This document shows, one piece after another, positions 1 to 5,208 of a stretch of 7,152 nt of DNA (its first letter is position 1; every line of letters starts with the position of its first letter). The DNA comes from Dehalococcoidia bacterium (lineage in GTDB: Bacteria > Chloroflexota > Dehalococcoidia > GIF9 > AB-539-J10): positions 1 to 7,152 of the forward strand of contig JAUWGN010000050.1 in assembly GCA_030606385.1 (NCBI GenBank), in the 5' to 3' direction. The position numbers were made by a program, and so were the translations under genes. The notes beneath the pieces were generated by a model. That model saw nothing but the letters and a program-made list of their open reading frames with translations. It had not been told where the DNA came from and ran no database searches.

Positions 1-2
1 AT

Positions 3-611
3 GTTATTCTTGATGACATCAATACTAAGGAAGCGACTGTGGCTGAGTTATCTAGAAAAGTGGGCTATGTTTTTCAAAATCCCAACGACCATTTATTTTG
101 CGACACGGTGGAAGAGGAGCTTACTTTCACCTTGAATAACCTGGAAGTCAAGGGTGGAGAAGCTAAGCCATTGATCAATCAAACGCTGGAAAGATTTGAT
201 CTGATGCAATATAGATACCAATATCCTCGGTTCCTGAGTGGCGGAGAGAAACAAAGAGTGGCTTTGGCTTCTATCCTGGTAGCTCAGCCCCAGGTAATTA
301 TCCTTGATGAGCCTACCAGAGGGATGGAATACCGGCTAAAGGCTGAGTTAATGCGATTCCTGGACGAATATCGAATAGATGGCAGAGCGGTAATTCTGGT
401 GACCCAGGATGTGGAGATGGTAGCTGAGTTTAGCGATAGAGTAGTATTGCTCAGCGAGGGAAAAATCGTGGTGGACGGTCCCAAGCGGGAAGTGCTATCA
501 CGAGCGTTGTTATTCTCGCCCCAGATAAACCGTCTGGCACAGGCTCTTAAAAGTTATGGTGTCCCTGACAATATATTGACTGCTGACGAGATGATTGAGG
601 CATTAGCATGA
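3..611 (+). CDS. ECF-type ABC transporter ATPase, C-terminal part (5' end outside window)
   Basis: This is the end of an energy-coupling-factor ATPase, which hydrolyses ATP on the inner face of the membrane to drive vitamin or metal uptake by an S component. The frame is open from base 3 (VILDDINTKEAT...), so the gene begins upstream and the GTG at 39 is not the true start. The Walker A motif is therefore not seen. Visible motifs are the Q-loop (VFQNP, 69-83), signature LSGGEKQR (234-257) and Walker B VIILDEP (294-314). Two switch residues are unusual: the D-loop reads TRGME, with Glu at 327-329 where Asp is usual, and the H-loop reads VTQD, with Gln at 405-407 where His is usual. This resembles the degenerate site of asymmetric ABC ATPases, so it may be the C-terminal half of a fused two-domain EcfA protein. 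That is an inference. Its stop overlaps the start of the S component (ATGA), which implies translational coupling. Family assignment is firm; substrate unknown. Confidence 0.93.
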   Translation, partial: VILDDINTKEATVAELSRKVGYVFQNPNDHLFCDTVEEELTFTLNNLEVKGGEAKPLINQTLERFDLMQYRYQYPRFLSGGEKQRVALASILVAQPQVIILDEPTRGMEYRLKAELMRFLDEYRIDGRAVILVTQDVEMVAEFSDRVVLLSEGKIVVDGPKREVLSRALLFSPQINRLAQALKSYGVPDNILTADEMIEALA

Positions 612-1417
612 ATAAAAGATATTTCCCTCTGGCATTGATGATATTTCTTGGCGTGGGTCTTTCTGTTTGCTTTGTGCTAATGCCTTCGTTAAATGCCCTG
701 GTGAACTGGGCGTTAATGGCAACCCTGCTTGCTATCCTGGTCATACTGGCCTTTTTCTTCAGTTTTGAATCAGTTACCCAGAGCTCCAAAGAGATAGCTT
801 TGATTTCCATGTTAGCCACTATGTCGGCGGTGTTGAGAATTCCTTTTGGTGCCATTCCCAACTTTCAGCCATGCACCTTTTTGATAATTTGCGCTGGATA
901 TGTCTTTGGTCCTGTATCTGGCTTTATGGTGGGGGCGATGACGCCGCTCATCTCCAATTTCTTTTTAGGGCAGGGTCCCTGGACGCTATACCAGATGCTT
1001 GCCTGGGGGTTGATAGGGTGTGGTGCTGGCTATCTGGGGCGATTCATGCGTCGTTCCACTCCAGAGTATGTCATTGCGGTGAGCCAGAGCCCTGAGTGTA
1101 GCGAAGGGACAGCGGAGCAATCTCGTAGCACTCAGGGAAGCTTCCGCGAAGCAATCCCGTTAACTAGAAAATGGCTGGTAAGCTTTGGCGTTATCTCTGC
1201 CTTTATCTTTGGACTTATAATGAATGTCTATTTCTGGCTCTACTTTGCCGGCCCTCTGACGCTTAGCACTCTGCTCTTCGCCGAGCTCAGCAGCTTCTGG
1301 TTTGATGTTTCCCACGCTGTGGGGAACGCTATCTTCCTGGGACTGTTTGGCACCAGGACCATAGCCATAATGGAAAGATATAAAAAGCGATTCACTTGGG
1401 CCTATCAGGCTGAATAA
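608..1417 (+). CDS. ECF transporter substrate-binding (S) component with in-frame repeat insertion
   Basis: This integral membrane protein of 269 residues is probably the vitamin-binding S subunit of an ECF importer. It follows the ATPase with an ATGA overlap and has a GAGG site 7 nt before its ATG. Residues 1-55 form a hydrophobic N-terminal extension of about two helices. The core, from about residue 61, carries IPNFQPCTF (83-91), GYVFGP (97-102) and the SNFFLGQGPWT segment (116-126), a pattern I associate with ECF S components. More helices follow at about 189-215 and 218-250. Residues 155-184 lie in a polar loop encoded by a palindromic repeat. Without it the protein would be about 239 residues, closer to the family norm of roughly 180-230. 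The substrate cannot be read from sequence; cobalamin or another vitamin is possible. A decayed copy of its 3' half lies just downstream. Confidence 0.85.
   Translation: MNKRYFPLALMIFLGVGLSVCFVLMPSLNALVNWALMATLLAILVILAFFFSFESVTQSSKEIALISMLATMSAVLRIPFGAIPNFQPCTFLIICAGYVFGPVSGFMVGAMTPLISNFFLGQGPWTLYQMLAWGLIGCGAGYLGRFMRRSTPEYVIAVSQSPECSEGTAEQSRSTQGSFREAIPLTRKWLVSFGVISAFIFGLIMNVYFWLYFAGPLTLSTLLFAELSSFWFDVSHAVGNAIFLGLFGTRTIAIMERYKKRFTWAYQAE
1070..1158 (+). repeat. Palindromic repeat element inserted in frame within the S-component gene
   Basis: The segment opens with GTCATTGCG and closes with GCGAAGCAATCCC, the two ends of the dispersed repeat also present at 3356-3383. Inside is a perfect 9-bp inverted repeat, CCCTGAGTG (1090-1098) and CACTCAGGG (1129-1137), and an internal end-like piece, GGAGCAATCTCG (1114-1125). 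It adds about 30 codons (residues 155-184), rich in Ser, Glu, Gln and Thr, between two hydrophobic blocks, and keeps the frame open. The composition is unlike the membrane protein around it. That it is a mobile or amplified repeat is inferred from the matching intergenic copy. Confidence 0.75.
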
Positions 1418-1442
1418 CCCTCAGCGGCATTGGAATTTCAAA

Positions 1443-1650
1443 CCCGTTAAGTGGAAAATGGTTAGTAGGCTTTAGCATTATCTCCGCCTTTATCTTCGGA
1501 CTTATAATGAATATCTATTCTGGTTATACTTTGCCTATGCTTTCAAGTAGCACCTTGCTCTTCACTGAACTTGGCAGCTTTTAGCTTAATGCCTCCCACG
1601 CTGTGGGAAATGCTCTCTTCCTGGGATTGTTTGGCACCAGGACCATAGCC
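1443..1650 (+). pseudogene. Decayed direct duplicate of the 3' half of the S-component gene
   Basis: This stretch aligns base for base with 1156-1366 of the S gene, at an offset of 284-287 bp. Shared landmarks include CCCGTTAA, GGACTTATAATGAAT, TCCCACGCTGTGGG and TTTGGCACCAGGACCATAGCC. The copy has lost one base in the TATTTCTGG region and two bases shortly after, so the net change is 3 bp. A TGG codon has become TAG, giving SF-stop where the intact gene reads SFWFD, and the match ends before a further TGA. No start or ribosome site precedes it. It is either the remnant of a second, paralogous S gene or an old tandem duplication. The copy starts exactly where the inserted repeat in the intact gene ends. 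It should not be expected to yield protein. Confidence 0.85.
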
Positions 1651-1974
1651 TGCTGAAGCTGAAGAAGCTAGACCCGGATAAGTGGAGAATCACAAAGCAA
1701 CATACCATTCTATCGGAGCACAAATTTTGGTATACTGCTTCTATGGAGATGCTTCCTTGTTGGAATAATAATCTATATAATATATATAGTAATATAGGAC
1801 TGAAGTGAGGATAACAAAAATGGCTGGTAGCCAGAGTTGCAGGCCTTCAGCCAGGCAGAGAACTAAGATGTCAGTGGAGAAACTATGTTGGGTTTACCGG
1901 GACGTTCTTACTGCAGTTAGAGTAACCAGTCCCGGAAGGGAGTTGAGCGTTGTTGCAGCTATGGAGGCATTAGC
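1651..1974 (+). other. Intergenic region upstream of pilT
   Basis: No recognised gene lies here. The AT-rich core at 1765-1796 contains TATAAT (1776-1781) and TATATA (1781-1786). TTGTTG (1757-1762) lies 18 bp before the latter, a plausible but weak sigma70-type promoter for pilT. The spacing to the better TATAAT hexamer is too short (13 bp). A 54-codon ORF (1820-1984) occupies the rest. I see no strong terminator between the pseudogene and this region. Confidence 0.4.
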
Positions 1975-1984
1975 ATGCAAATAG
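1820..1984 (+). CDS. Possible small ORF (54 aa) overlapping the pilT start
   Basis: An ATG at 1820 is preceded by GTGAGG (1806-1811) at usable spacing and opens a 54-codon frame. The frame ends at TAG 1982-1984, overlapping the first ten bases of pilT. The peptide begins MAGSQSCRPSARQRTK, is basic at its N-terminus and ends in a short Val/Ala-rich stretch. I do not recognise it. The overlap could couple pilT translation to it, but a frame of this length occurs by chance and no family evidence supports it. It may equally be pilT leader sequence. Confidence 0.22.
   Translation: MAGSQSCRPSARQRTKMSVEKLCWVYRDVLTAVRVTSPGRELSVVAAMEALACK
1963..1967 (+). promoter_or_regulatory. Ribosome binding site of pilT
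   Basis: GGAGG ends 7 nt before the ATG at 1975 and fixes that start. The 14 bases GAGGCATTAGCATG that span the site and the start codon are identical to those at the S-component start (597-610). Confidence 0.85.
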
Positions 1985-3036
1985 ATGAACTTCTTCGCTT
2001 AATGGTAGAAAAGGATGCCTCAGATTTACATCTGAGGGTTCCAAGCCCACCGGCGCTGCGTATCGATGGTGTGCTTATACCACAGCAAGATTTGCCGCCA
2101 GTTACACCCACAGATGTTAAAGAGGCTTTTGAGCATATTACTGTTGCTAGTCAACGGAAGGCTTTTTACCGAAATCTGGAGTTAGATTTAGCCTATAGTA
2201 TTGATGGGTTAGCTGGATTTCGAGTCAGCGTATTGAATCAAAGAAGGACAATAAGCATCGCCTTCCGCCGGATACCAGCTACAGTTCCGACTATTGATGA
2301 ACTTGAGTTACCCCAGATTTGCAAGGAGCTTATTCTTATGCCCAGGGGGCTTATCCTGGTTACCGGGCCTACCGGAACTGGCAAGAGCACCACTCTAGCC
2401 GCAATGATTAACCATCTTAATGAGAATGAAAGACGGAATGTCATCACTATTGAAGACCCCATTGAATACGTGCATCAAAACAAAGAATGCATTATCGCCC
2501 AGCGAGAACTGGGTGATGATACTGAGTCGTTTGCCAGTGCCTTGGTGCATGTTCCCCGTCACGACCCTGACGTGATTCTCGTGGGCGAGATGCGTGACCT
2601 GGAGACCATAGGCGCAGCTATCACTGCAGCGGAAGCAGGACAGCTAGTGCTGGCTACATTACACACCATTGATGCTGTCCAGACTGTTGACCGCATAATT
2701 GATGTCTTCCCTCCCGACCAGCAACGCCAGATTAGATTACAGCTATCTCAGATAATAGAAGCGGTGCTGTCGCAGACCCTGTTGCCACGGATTGGAGGCA
2801 AAGGAAGAATAGCGGCTTTTGAGATTTTGATTGCTACCCCTGCTGTTAGAAACTTAATTCGCACTAGTAAAACCTTTGAATTGCCCGGTGTTATACAGAT
2901 TGGTGCTAAAGACGGTCTACAGAGTTTGAACCAGTCATTAGCTTACCTGGTGAAAAACCACAAGGTCACTGTTAAAGAAGCTATGGCGAGAAGCAACAAC
3001 CCGAAGCAACTTAAAGAGTTGATTCATAGGTCCTGA
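1975..3036 (+). CDS. pilT: Type IV pilus retraction ATPase PilT
   Basis: PilT is a hexameric cytoplasmic ATPase that depolymerises type IV pili and so powers twitching motility and retraction-linked DNA uptake. The 353 residues match the usual length. Motifs in order: N-terminal PAS-like domain beginning MQIDELLRLMVEKDASDLHL; Walker A GPTGTGKSTT (131-140); Asp box VITIEDPIEY (156-165); Walker B DPDVILVGEMRD (197-208); His box TLHT (228-231); and the PilT-specific AVRNLIR motif (290-296), which separates it from PilB. The block before Walker B reads LVHVPRHD where PilT normally has LRAALRQD. This appears to come from two compensating single-base indels (2545-2556) and removes a conserved arginine. 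No other pilus gene is in the window, so its operon context is unusual or lies elsewhere. Annotation is certain; full activity is less so. Confidence 0.96.
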   Translation: MQIDELLRLMVEKDASDLHLRVPSPPALRIDGVLIPQQDLPPVTPTDVKEAFEHITVASQRKAFYRNLELDLAYSIDGLAGFRVSVLNQRRTISIAFRRIPATVPTIDELELPQICKELILMPRGLILVTGPTGTGKSTTLAAMINHLNENERRNVITIEDPIEYVHQNKECIIAQRELGDDTESFASALVHVPRHDPDVILVGEMRDLETIGAAITAAEAGQLVLATLHTIDAVQTVDRIIDVFPPDQQRQIRLQLSQIIEAVLSQTLLPRIGGKGRIAAFEILIATPAVRNLIRTSKTFELPGVIQIGAKDGLQSLNQSLAYLVKNHKVTVKEAMARSNNPKQLKELIHRS

Positions 3037-3105
3037 TGCATCTGCCTCTTCGGTGTCAGCTTCATCGCTTGGGGCTAGAAGGAAAGTCAAAAGGCAAAAT
3101 GAAAA

Positions 3106-3179
3106 GCAGTCAGTAATCAGCAGTCAGCGCTCAGCTAATGGCTGATAGCTGAAAGCTCGTAGCTGAAGGCTGAAAGCTA
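3106..3179. repeat. TCAG / GCTGA-type short repeat block
   Basis: The left half consists of CAGTCAG and AATCAGCAGTCAGC units. After TAATG, the right half consists of GCTGA, TAGCTGAAAGCT and GGCTGAAAGCTA units. The halves are roughly complementary and can fold into an imperfect hairpin around 3127-3150. Similar CAGTCAGC/GCTGAAAGC tracts are familiar to me from intergenic regions of environmental bacterial genomes; origin and function are unknown. Confidence 0.6.
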
Positions 3180-3246
3180 CTACAGTGGGATTTATTTAGG
3201 ATTTCCCCTGCGGGGTGTCAGTGCAATCTGCTTCGCCTCCGGATTT

Positions 3247-3298
3247 TGTAGTTGCCTGATTCATCAGGCACAATTGCCCAATAAATTGGGCAACTACA
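3247..3298. repeat. Composite palindrome: two hairpins inside a closing stem (REP/MITE-like)
   Basis: TGTAG (3247-3251) and CTACA (3294-3298) close the element. Inside are hairpin 1, TGCCTGA-TTCA-TCAGGCA (3253-3270), and hairpin 2, TTGCCCAAT-AA-ATTGGGCAA (3274-3293), separated by CAA. All three stems are perfect, giving a three-way or cruciform fold. The form resembles paired REP sequences mobilised by RAYT-type transposases. No transposase is in the window, so the mobile nature is inferred. Confidence 0.75.
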
Positions 3299-3312
3299 TT
3301 TTTAAACTACTC

Positions 3313-3383
3313 CTCGCAACGACAAAGAAGTGGTGTCATTGTGAGCCCCTTTTATGTCATTGCGAGTGAAGCGAAGCAATTCC
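3313..3383. repeat. Copies of the GTCATTGCGAG...GAAGCAAT repeat family
   Basis: The best copy, 3356-3383, reads GTCATTGCGAGTGAAGCGAAGCAATTCC. A partial copy, GTCATTGTGAG, lies at 3335-3345. An inverted end, CTCGCAACGAC, lies at 3313-3323 and is complementary to the family start with one mismatch. The same ends delimit the insertion in the S gene at 1070-1158, so at least two loci in 7 kb carry it. Confidence 0.7.
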
Positions 3384-3386
3384 GCT

Positions 3387-3446
3387 CGAAATAGCCACCC
3401 ATAAATTGTTGAACACCGTGGCTTATTTCGTGCGCATCACGGCGTT
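3387..3446. other. Two overlapping, mutually exclusive stem-loops
   Basis: Stem A pairs CGAAATAGCCAC (3387-3398) with GTGGCTTATTTCG (3418-3430), with one bulged T. Stem B pairs AACACCGTG (3412-3420) with CACGGCGTT (3438-3446), with one mismatch. Both need bases 3418-3420, so only one can form at a time. The pairing is plain in the sequence; any regulatory or RNA role is speculation. Confidence 0.5.
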
Positions 3447-3448
3447 AA

Positions 3449-3484
3449 AAACCCTGGCCAGGGTTTCTAAACCCTGGCCAGGGT
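3449..3484. repeat. Two tandem copies of the palindrome ACCCTGGCCAGGGT
   Basis: The first palindrome (3449-3466) is a perfect 18-bp dyad, AAACCCTGGCCAGGGTTT. The second (3471-3484) is its 14-bp core. Centres are 20 bp apart, close to two helical turns. They lie between the ends of two convergent genes. They could be a bidirectional terminator without a good U-tract, an operator pair, or a repeat element. I cannot choose among these. Confidence 0.75.
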
Positions 3485-3490
3485 AAACCG

Positions 3491-3516
3491 CGCCTTCGAT
3501 TGCCCTCGCAATCAAA
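3491..3516 (-). terminator. Weak terminator-like stem-loop after the minus-strand transporter gene
   Basis: CCTTCGATTGC and GCAATCAAAGG pair around a CCTC loop with one internal mismatch, about 27 bp beyond the stop of the gene at 3543-4169. On the minus strand no clear run of T follows, so intrinsic termination is only possible. Confidence 0.35.
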
Positions 3517-3542
3517 GGCTTAAGTCCAGGTCGCTGGTTAGC

Positions 3543-4169
3543 CTACTTGAAAATTGGGCGACCAAGCGGCAGAATCATTCTTCCAAAGCCCGTAAGCAGC
3601 GCTACAGCCATACCAATGTAGAGCATTATCAGCCCACCTATCAAGAGGAACCAGCCAGCTATCTTCCCTATCAGTGGCCATATCCCCATTGGTGGGAAGC
3701 CCTGCATGAGATAAAAGGCCATCAGGAATATACCGATCACCATTATGAGCATAGCCACAGACGGTGTCCAGCTCGTGCGCCCCAGTATCGGGACAAAGGT
3801 CGCCAGAACTATCCCCAGTATGATGAATACGTATCCGTTGACGATTGTGGTGGGGATACCAGGAATGCCAAGCGCCAGTAACGGCATCCCGCCCCAGAAC
3901 TGAAATATGTAAGTCAGTGCCGGGGTAGCGAAGAAAAATACTCCGAAACATAAATTCAGGACTCCGTTAATTGTGTCTCCATTTCTTAGACCTATCAGCC
4001 CGACGATGGTCAAGATTAGCCCTGCTGCCAGAAGCCAGGCAATGAAGATGGACGCATCTGTGATTGCTATCCTCTCGGTCAAGATTGCCCAAACGGCAGT
4101 GTTGCCAGCCGCTACGGCAAACAAGCCCGCCATCGTGGGGTCACCCCAAGTTGACCCTTGCTGAGCCAT
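3543..4169 (-). CDS. GPR1/FUN34/YaaH family transporter (acetate/succinate uptake type)
   Basis: This hydrophobic protein of 208 residues has six predicted membrane helices, at about 13-31, 38-60, 67-88, 108-128, 134-155 and 164-193. Members such as E. coli SatP and yeast Ady2 carry acetate or succinate across the cytoplasmic membrane. The match rests on size, six helices, the GDPTMAGLF segment (9-17) at the place of the family N-P-x-P-x-G-L signature, the RNGDTINGVLNLCFGVFFF region (62-80), and the end LPLGRP. The leading Asn of the signature is Asp here and its second Pro is absent, so this is a divergent member and substrate is uncertain. The start is fixed by AAAAAGGAGGTGA 3 nt upstream, and a consensus promoter precedes it. 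It is a monocistronic unit, convergent with pilT. Confidence 0.75.
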   Translation of the reverse strand: MAQQGSTWGDPTMAGLFAVAAGNTAVWAILTERIAITDASIFIAWLLAAGLILTIVGLIGLRNGDTINGVLNLCFGVFFFATPALTYIFQFWGGMPLLALGIPGIPTTIVNGYVFIILGIVLATFVPILGRTSWTPSVAMLIMVIGIFLMAFYLMQGFPPMGIWPLIGKIAGWFLLIGGLIMLYIGMAVALLTGFGRMILPLGRPIFK

Positions 4170-4172
4170 TTG

Positions 4173-4185
4173 TCACCTCCTTTTT
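4173..4185 (-). promoter_or_regulatory. Strong ribosome binding site of the YaaH-family gene
   Basis: On the minus strand AAAAAGGAGGTGA lies immediately before the ATG at 4169. It is almost fully complementary to the 16S rRNA tail, which suggests efficient translation. Confidence 0.85.
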
Positions 4186-4207
4186 GCCATGTTCGTTGGG
4201 GAACTAC

Positions 4208-4236
4208 TATATAATAGAGTATGGTGCTGTTGTCAA
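4208..4236 (-). promoter_or_regulatory. Sigma70-type promoter of the YaaH-family gene
   Basis: Reading the minus strand, TTGACA (4236-4231) is followed after exactly 17 bp by TATATA (4213-4208). The -35 is a perfect consensus and the -10 has one mismatch. The start codon is about 38 bp beyond the -10, a normal leader length. Confidence 0.8.
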
Positions 4237-4440
4237 TACCTTGTGCGCATCCAGTTGCCTGGCAAGACATTGCCTCATTTAGCTGTTTCCCTTCTTTAGC
4301 CTTTCAAACAGCGGGGCACGGCATCAAGGTTTATCCGCTTCTATTCCCAAATATGGTAAGATAGGGCGGCATTCTAGCCTTGGCAGTGGCTATTCCAAAC
4401 GCCGGAATGGTTACACGAAAGGCAGATAGGGAGACGTGAA
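4237..4440. other. Divergent intergenic region
   Basis: It separates the promoter of the YaaH-family gene from the membrane protein gene at 4441. I find no RNA gene or clear repeat. A weak -10-like TAAGAT (4356-4361) could belong to the plus-strand gene, but no convincing -35 goes with it. GGCTATTCC and GGAATGGTT (about 4387-4412) give a small inverted repeat. Confidence 0.4.
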
Positions 4441-4938
4441 ATGATGAAAAGGTTTTCCCTGAAGAAGTTCTTCCTAATGGTGGGGACATCCATTAGAAGA
4501 TTCTTCACTTTTGAAGAAAATGCCGAAGGCAGAAGAAAGCGAAAGGAACTATTTGTACTGGCAGGGATATTTTGTGCCCTGGTGATAGGCGCTATTCTCG
4601 TTGGGGTTAGCGATAATCTGCCTGGCATAGTTCTGTGCTACCTGGCAGTCATCACCTTGATCGTCGCGGTAACACGCACCTGGAAAAGAACGAAGATGTT
4701 CTTAATCTTGCTGGGAGCATCAGTGGTTGGGTTCATTGTCTTTGTTGTGCTGCATAATGTCTTTTATGGCCTGACCATACTCACCAGCCACATCAGTGCA
4801 TTGAGCCATCTGATGGAGGTCTTTCATGTGGCGTTCTTCATTATTGCTGTTTTCCTGTGCCCGGCAGCTTTTTTAGTAGGGGTTATAGGCAGCATAGTCC
4901 TCGCTATCAAGGGGCGCAGAAGACAGGCAATGGGATAA
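4441..4938 (+). CDS. Unrecognised four-helix membrane protein
   Basis: The 165-residue protein has a basic, positively charged cytoplasmic N-terminus (residues 1-38, including RRFF and EGRRKRKE). Four hydrophobic segments follow at about 37-56, 60-78, 85-105 and 127-155, and it ends in a basic tail (KGRRRQAMG). The charge pattern places both termini inside. I know no family that fits and see no catalytic motif. AGGGAG (4428-4433) lies 7 nt before the first of two adjacent ATGs, so 4441 is taken as start; 4444 is equally possible. It stands alone, divergent from the YaaH-family gene and convergent with the nuclease-like gene. Coding status is supported by the ribosome site and by consistent hydrophobic helices. 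Confidence 0.8.
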   Translation: MMKRFSLKKFFLMVGTSIRRFFTFEENAEGRRKRKELFVLAGIFCALVIGAILVGVSDNLPGIVLCYLAVITLIVAVTRTWKRTKMFLILLGASVVGFIVFVVLHNVFYGLTILTSHISALSHLMEVFHVAFFIIAVFLCPAAFLVGVIGSIVLAIKGRRRQAMG

Positions 4939-5197
4939 TTGTTGCTTGTCCGAGCCAGAACTTAACGTTCTACTCTTCGCCGAACTTATCTCCATCGGAA
5001 TTTCAATCAAATAACAATCCGATGAGATGTTAAGTGCTATGGCAAACGGATAGAACGATTCTCAGGGGATGCCATAGTAACTGCACGGGCACCCATTTCA
5101 TAGCTATGGCGCTCATTTACTGGGGCTTTTCCATCGGTCGCACAATCCGTCATTAAGTGAAATCACAAGGAAAGTTCCAGTAAGCGTAATCAATTCG
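4939..5197. other. Intergenic region between convergent genes with inverted repeats
   Basis: No gene is seen. TCTCCATCGGA (4989-4999) and TCCGATGAGA (5018-5027) form a stem with one bulge. CTATGGCA (5037-5044) and TGCCATAG (5070-5077) form an 8-bp inverted repeat with a 25-nt loop. Neither is followed by a T-run on either strand. Confidence 0.4.
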
Positions 5198-5208
5198 CTA
5201 ACTACTGG
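5177..5208 (-). terminator. Stem-loop overlapping the stop codon of the nuclease-like gene
   Basis: CCAGTAAGCG (5177-5186) pairs with CGCT plus TACTGG (5196-5199, 5203-5208), with a 3-nt bulge and a 9-nt loop. It spans the TAG at 5200-5198. On the minus strand only a weak T-containing stretch (AACTTTCCTT) follows, so it may protect the 3' end rather than terminate transcription. Confidence 0.35.

Larger units (their letters stand above)
3037..3542. other. Gene-free repeat-rich region between convergent genes
   Basis: About 500 bp separate the ends of pilT and the minus-strand transporter gene, and no credible ORF is present. From left to right it holds a TCAG/GCTGA repeat block (3106-3179) and a small CCCC-TGC-GGGG hairpin (3205-3215). 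Next come a degenerate reversed piece of the AAGCAAT repeat (3221-3240) and a two-hairpin element (3247-3298). Remnants of the GTCATTGCGAG family (3313-3383), two overlapping stem-loops (3387-3446), two tandem palindromes (3449-3484) and a last stem-loop (3491-3516) complete it. Accumulation of such elements between convergent genes is expected if they are tolerated only where neither promoter nor coding sequence is disturbed. Confidence 0.8.

Noticed and set aside
39..41. GTG at 39 as start of the ATPase
   Set aside because: The frame is open to the window edge and the residues before it continue the ECF ATPase fold, so the gene is merely cut by the window.
547..861. 104-codon frame on the minus strand
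   Set aside because: It lies opposite the ATPase/S-component junction, whose reading frames are well supported, and has no family-like sequence.
871..1095. 74-codon frame on the plus strand inside the S component
   Set aside because: It is a shifted frame of the S gene; its Cys/Trp-rich product is typical of out-of-frame membrane coding.
3449..3484. Start of a CRISPR array
   Set aside because: Only two units exist, they are perfect palindromes, and the gap between them is a few bases rather than a spacer.
3538..3951. 137-codon frame on the minus strand
   Set aside because: It lies within the YaaH-family gene in another frame and lacks a ribosome site; the main frame has helices, a strong ribosome site and a promoter.
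4064..4282. 72-codon plus-strand frame
   Set aside because: It overlaps the start, ribosome site and promoter of the minus-strand gene and has no ribosome site of its own.
4374..4628. 84-codon minus-strand frame
   Set aside because: It is opposite the four-helix membrane protein and shows no recognisable sequence.
4965..5010. Further fragment of the S-component duplicate (CTCTTCGCCGA and GGAATTTCAA resemble 1275-1290 and 1432-1441)
   Set aside because: The matches are only 10-11 bases, in a different arrangement, and homology does not extend beyond them.
5037..5077. Attachment-site or terminator from the CTATGGCA/TGCCATAG inverted repeat
   Set aside because: The loop is 25 nt, there is no T-run and no integrase or second copy in the window.
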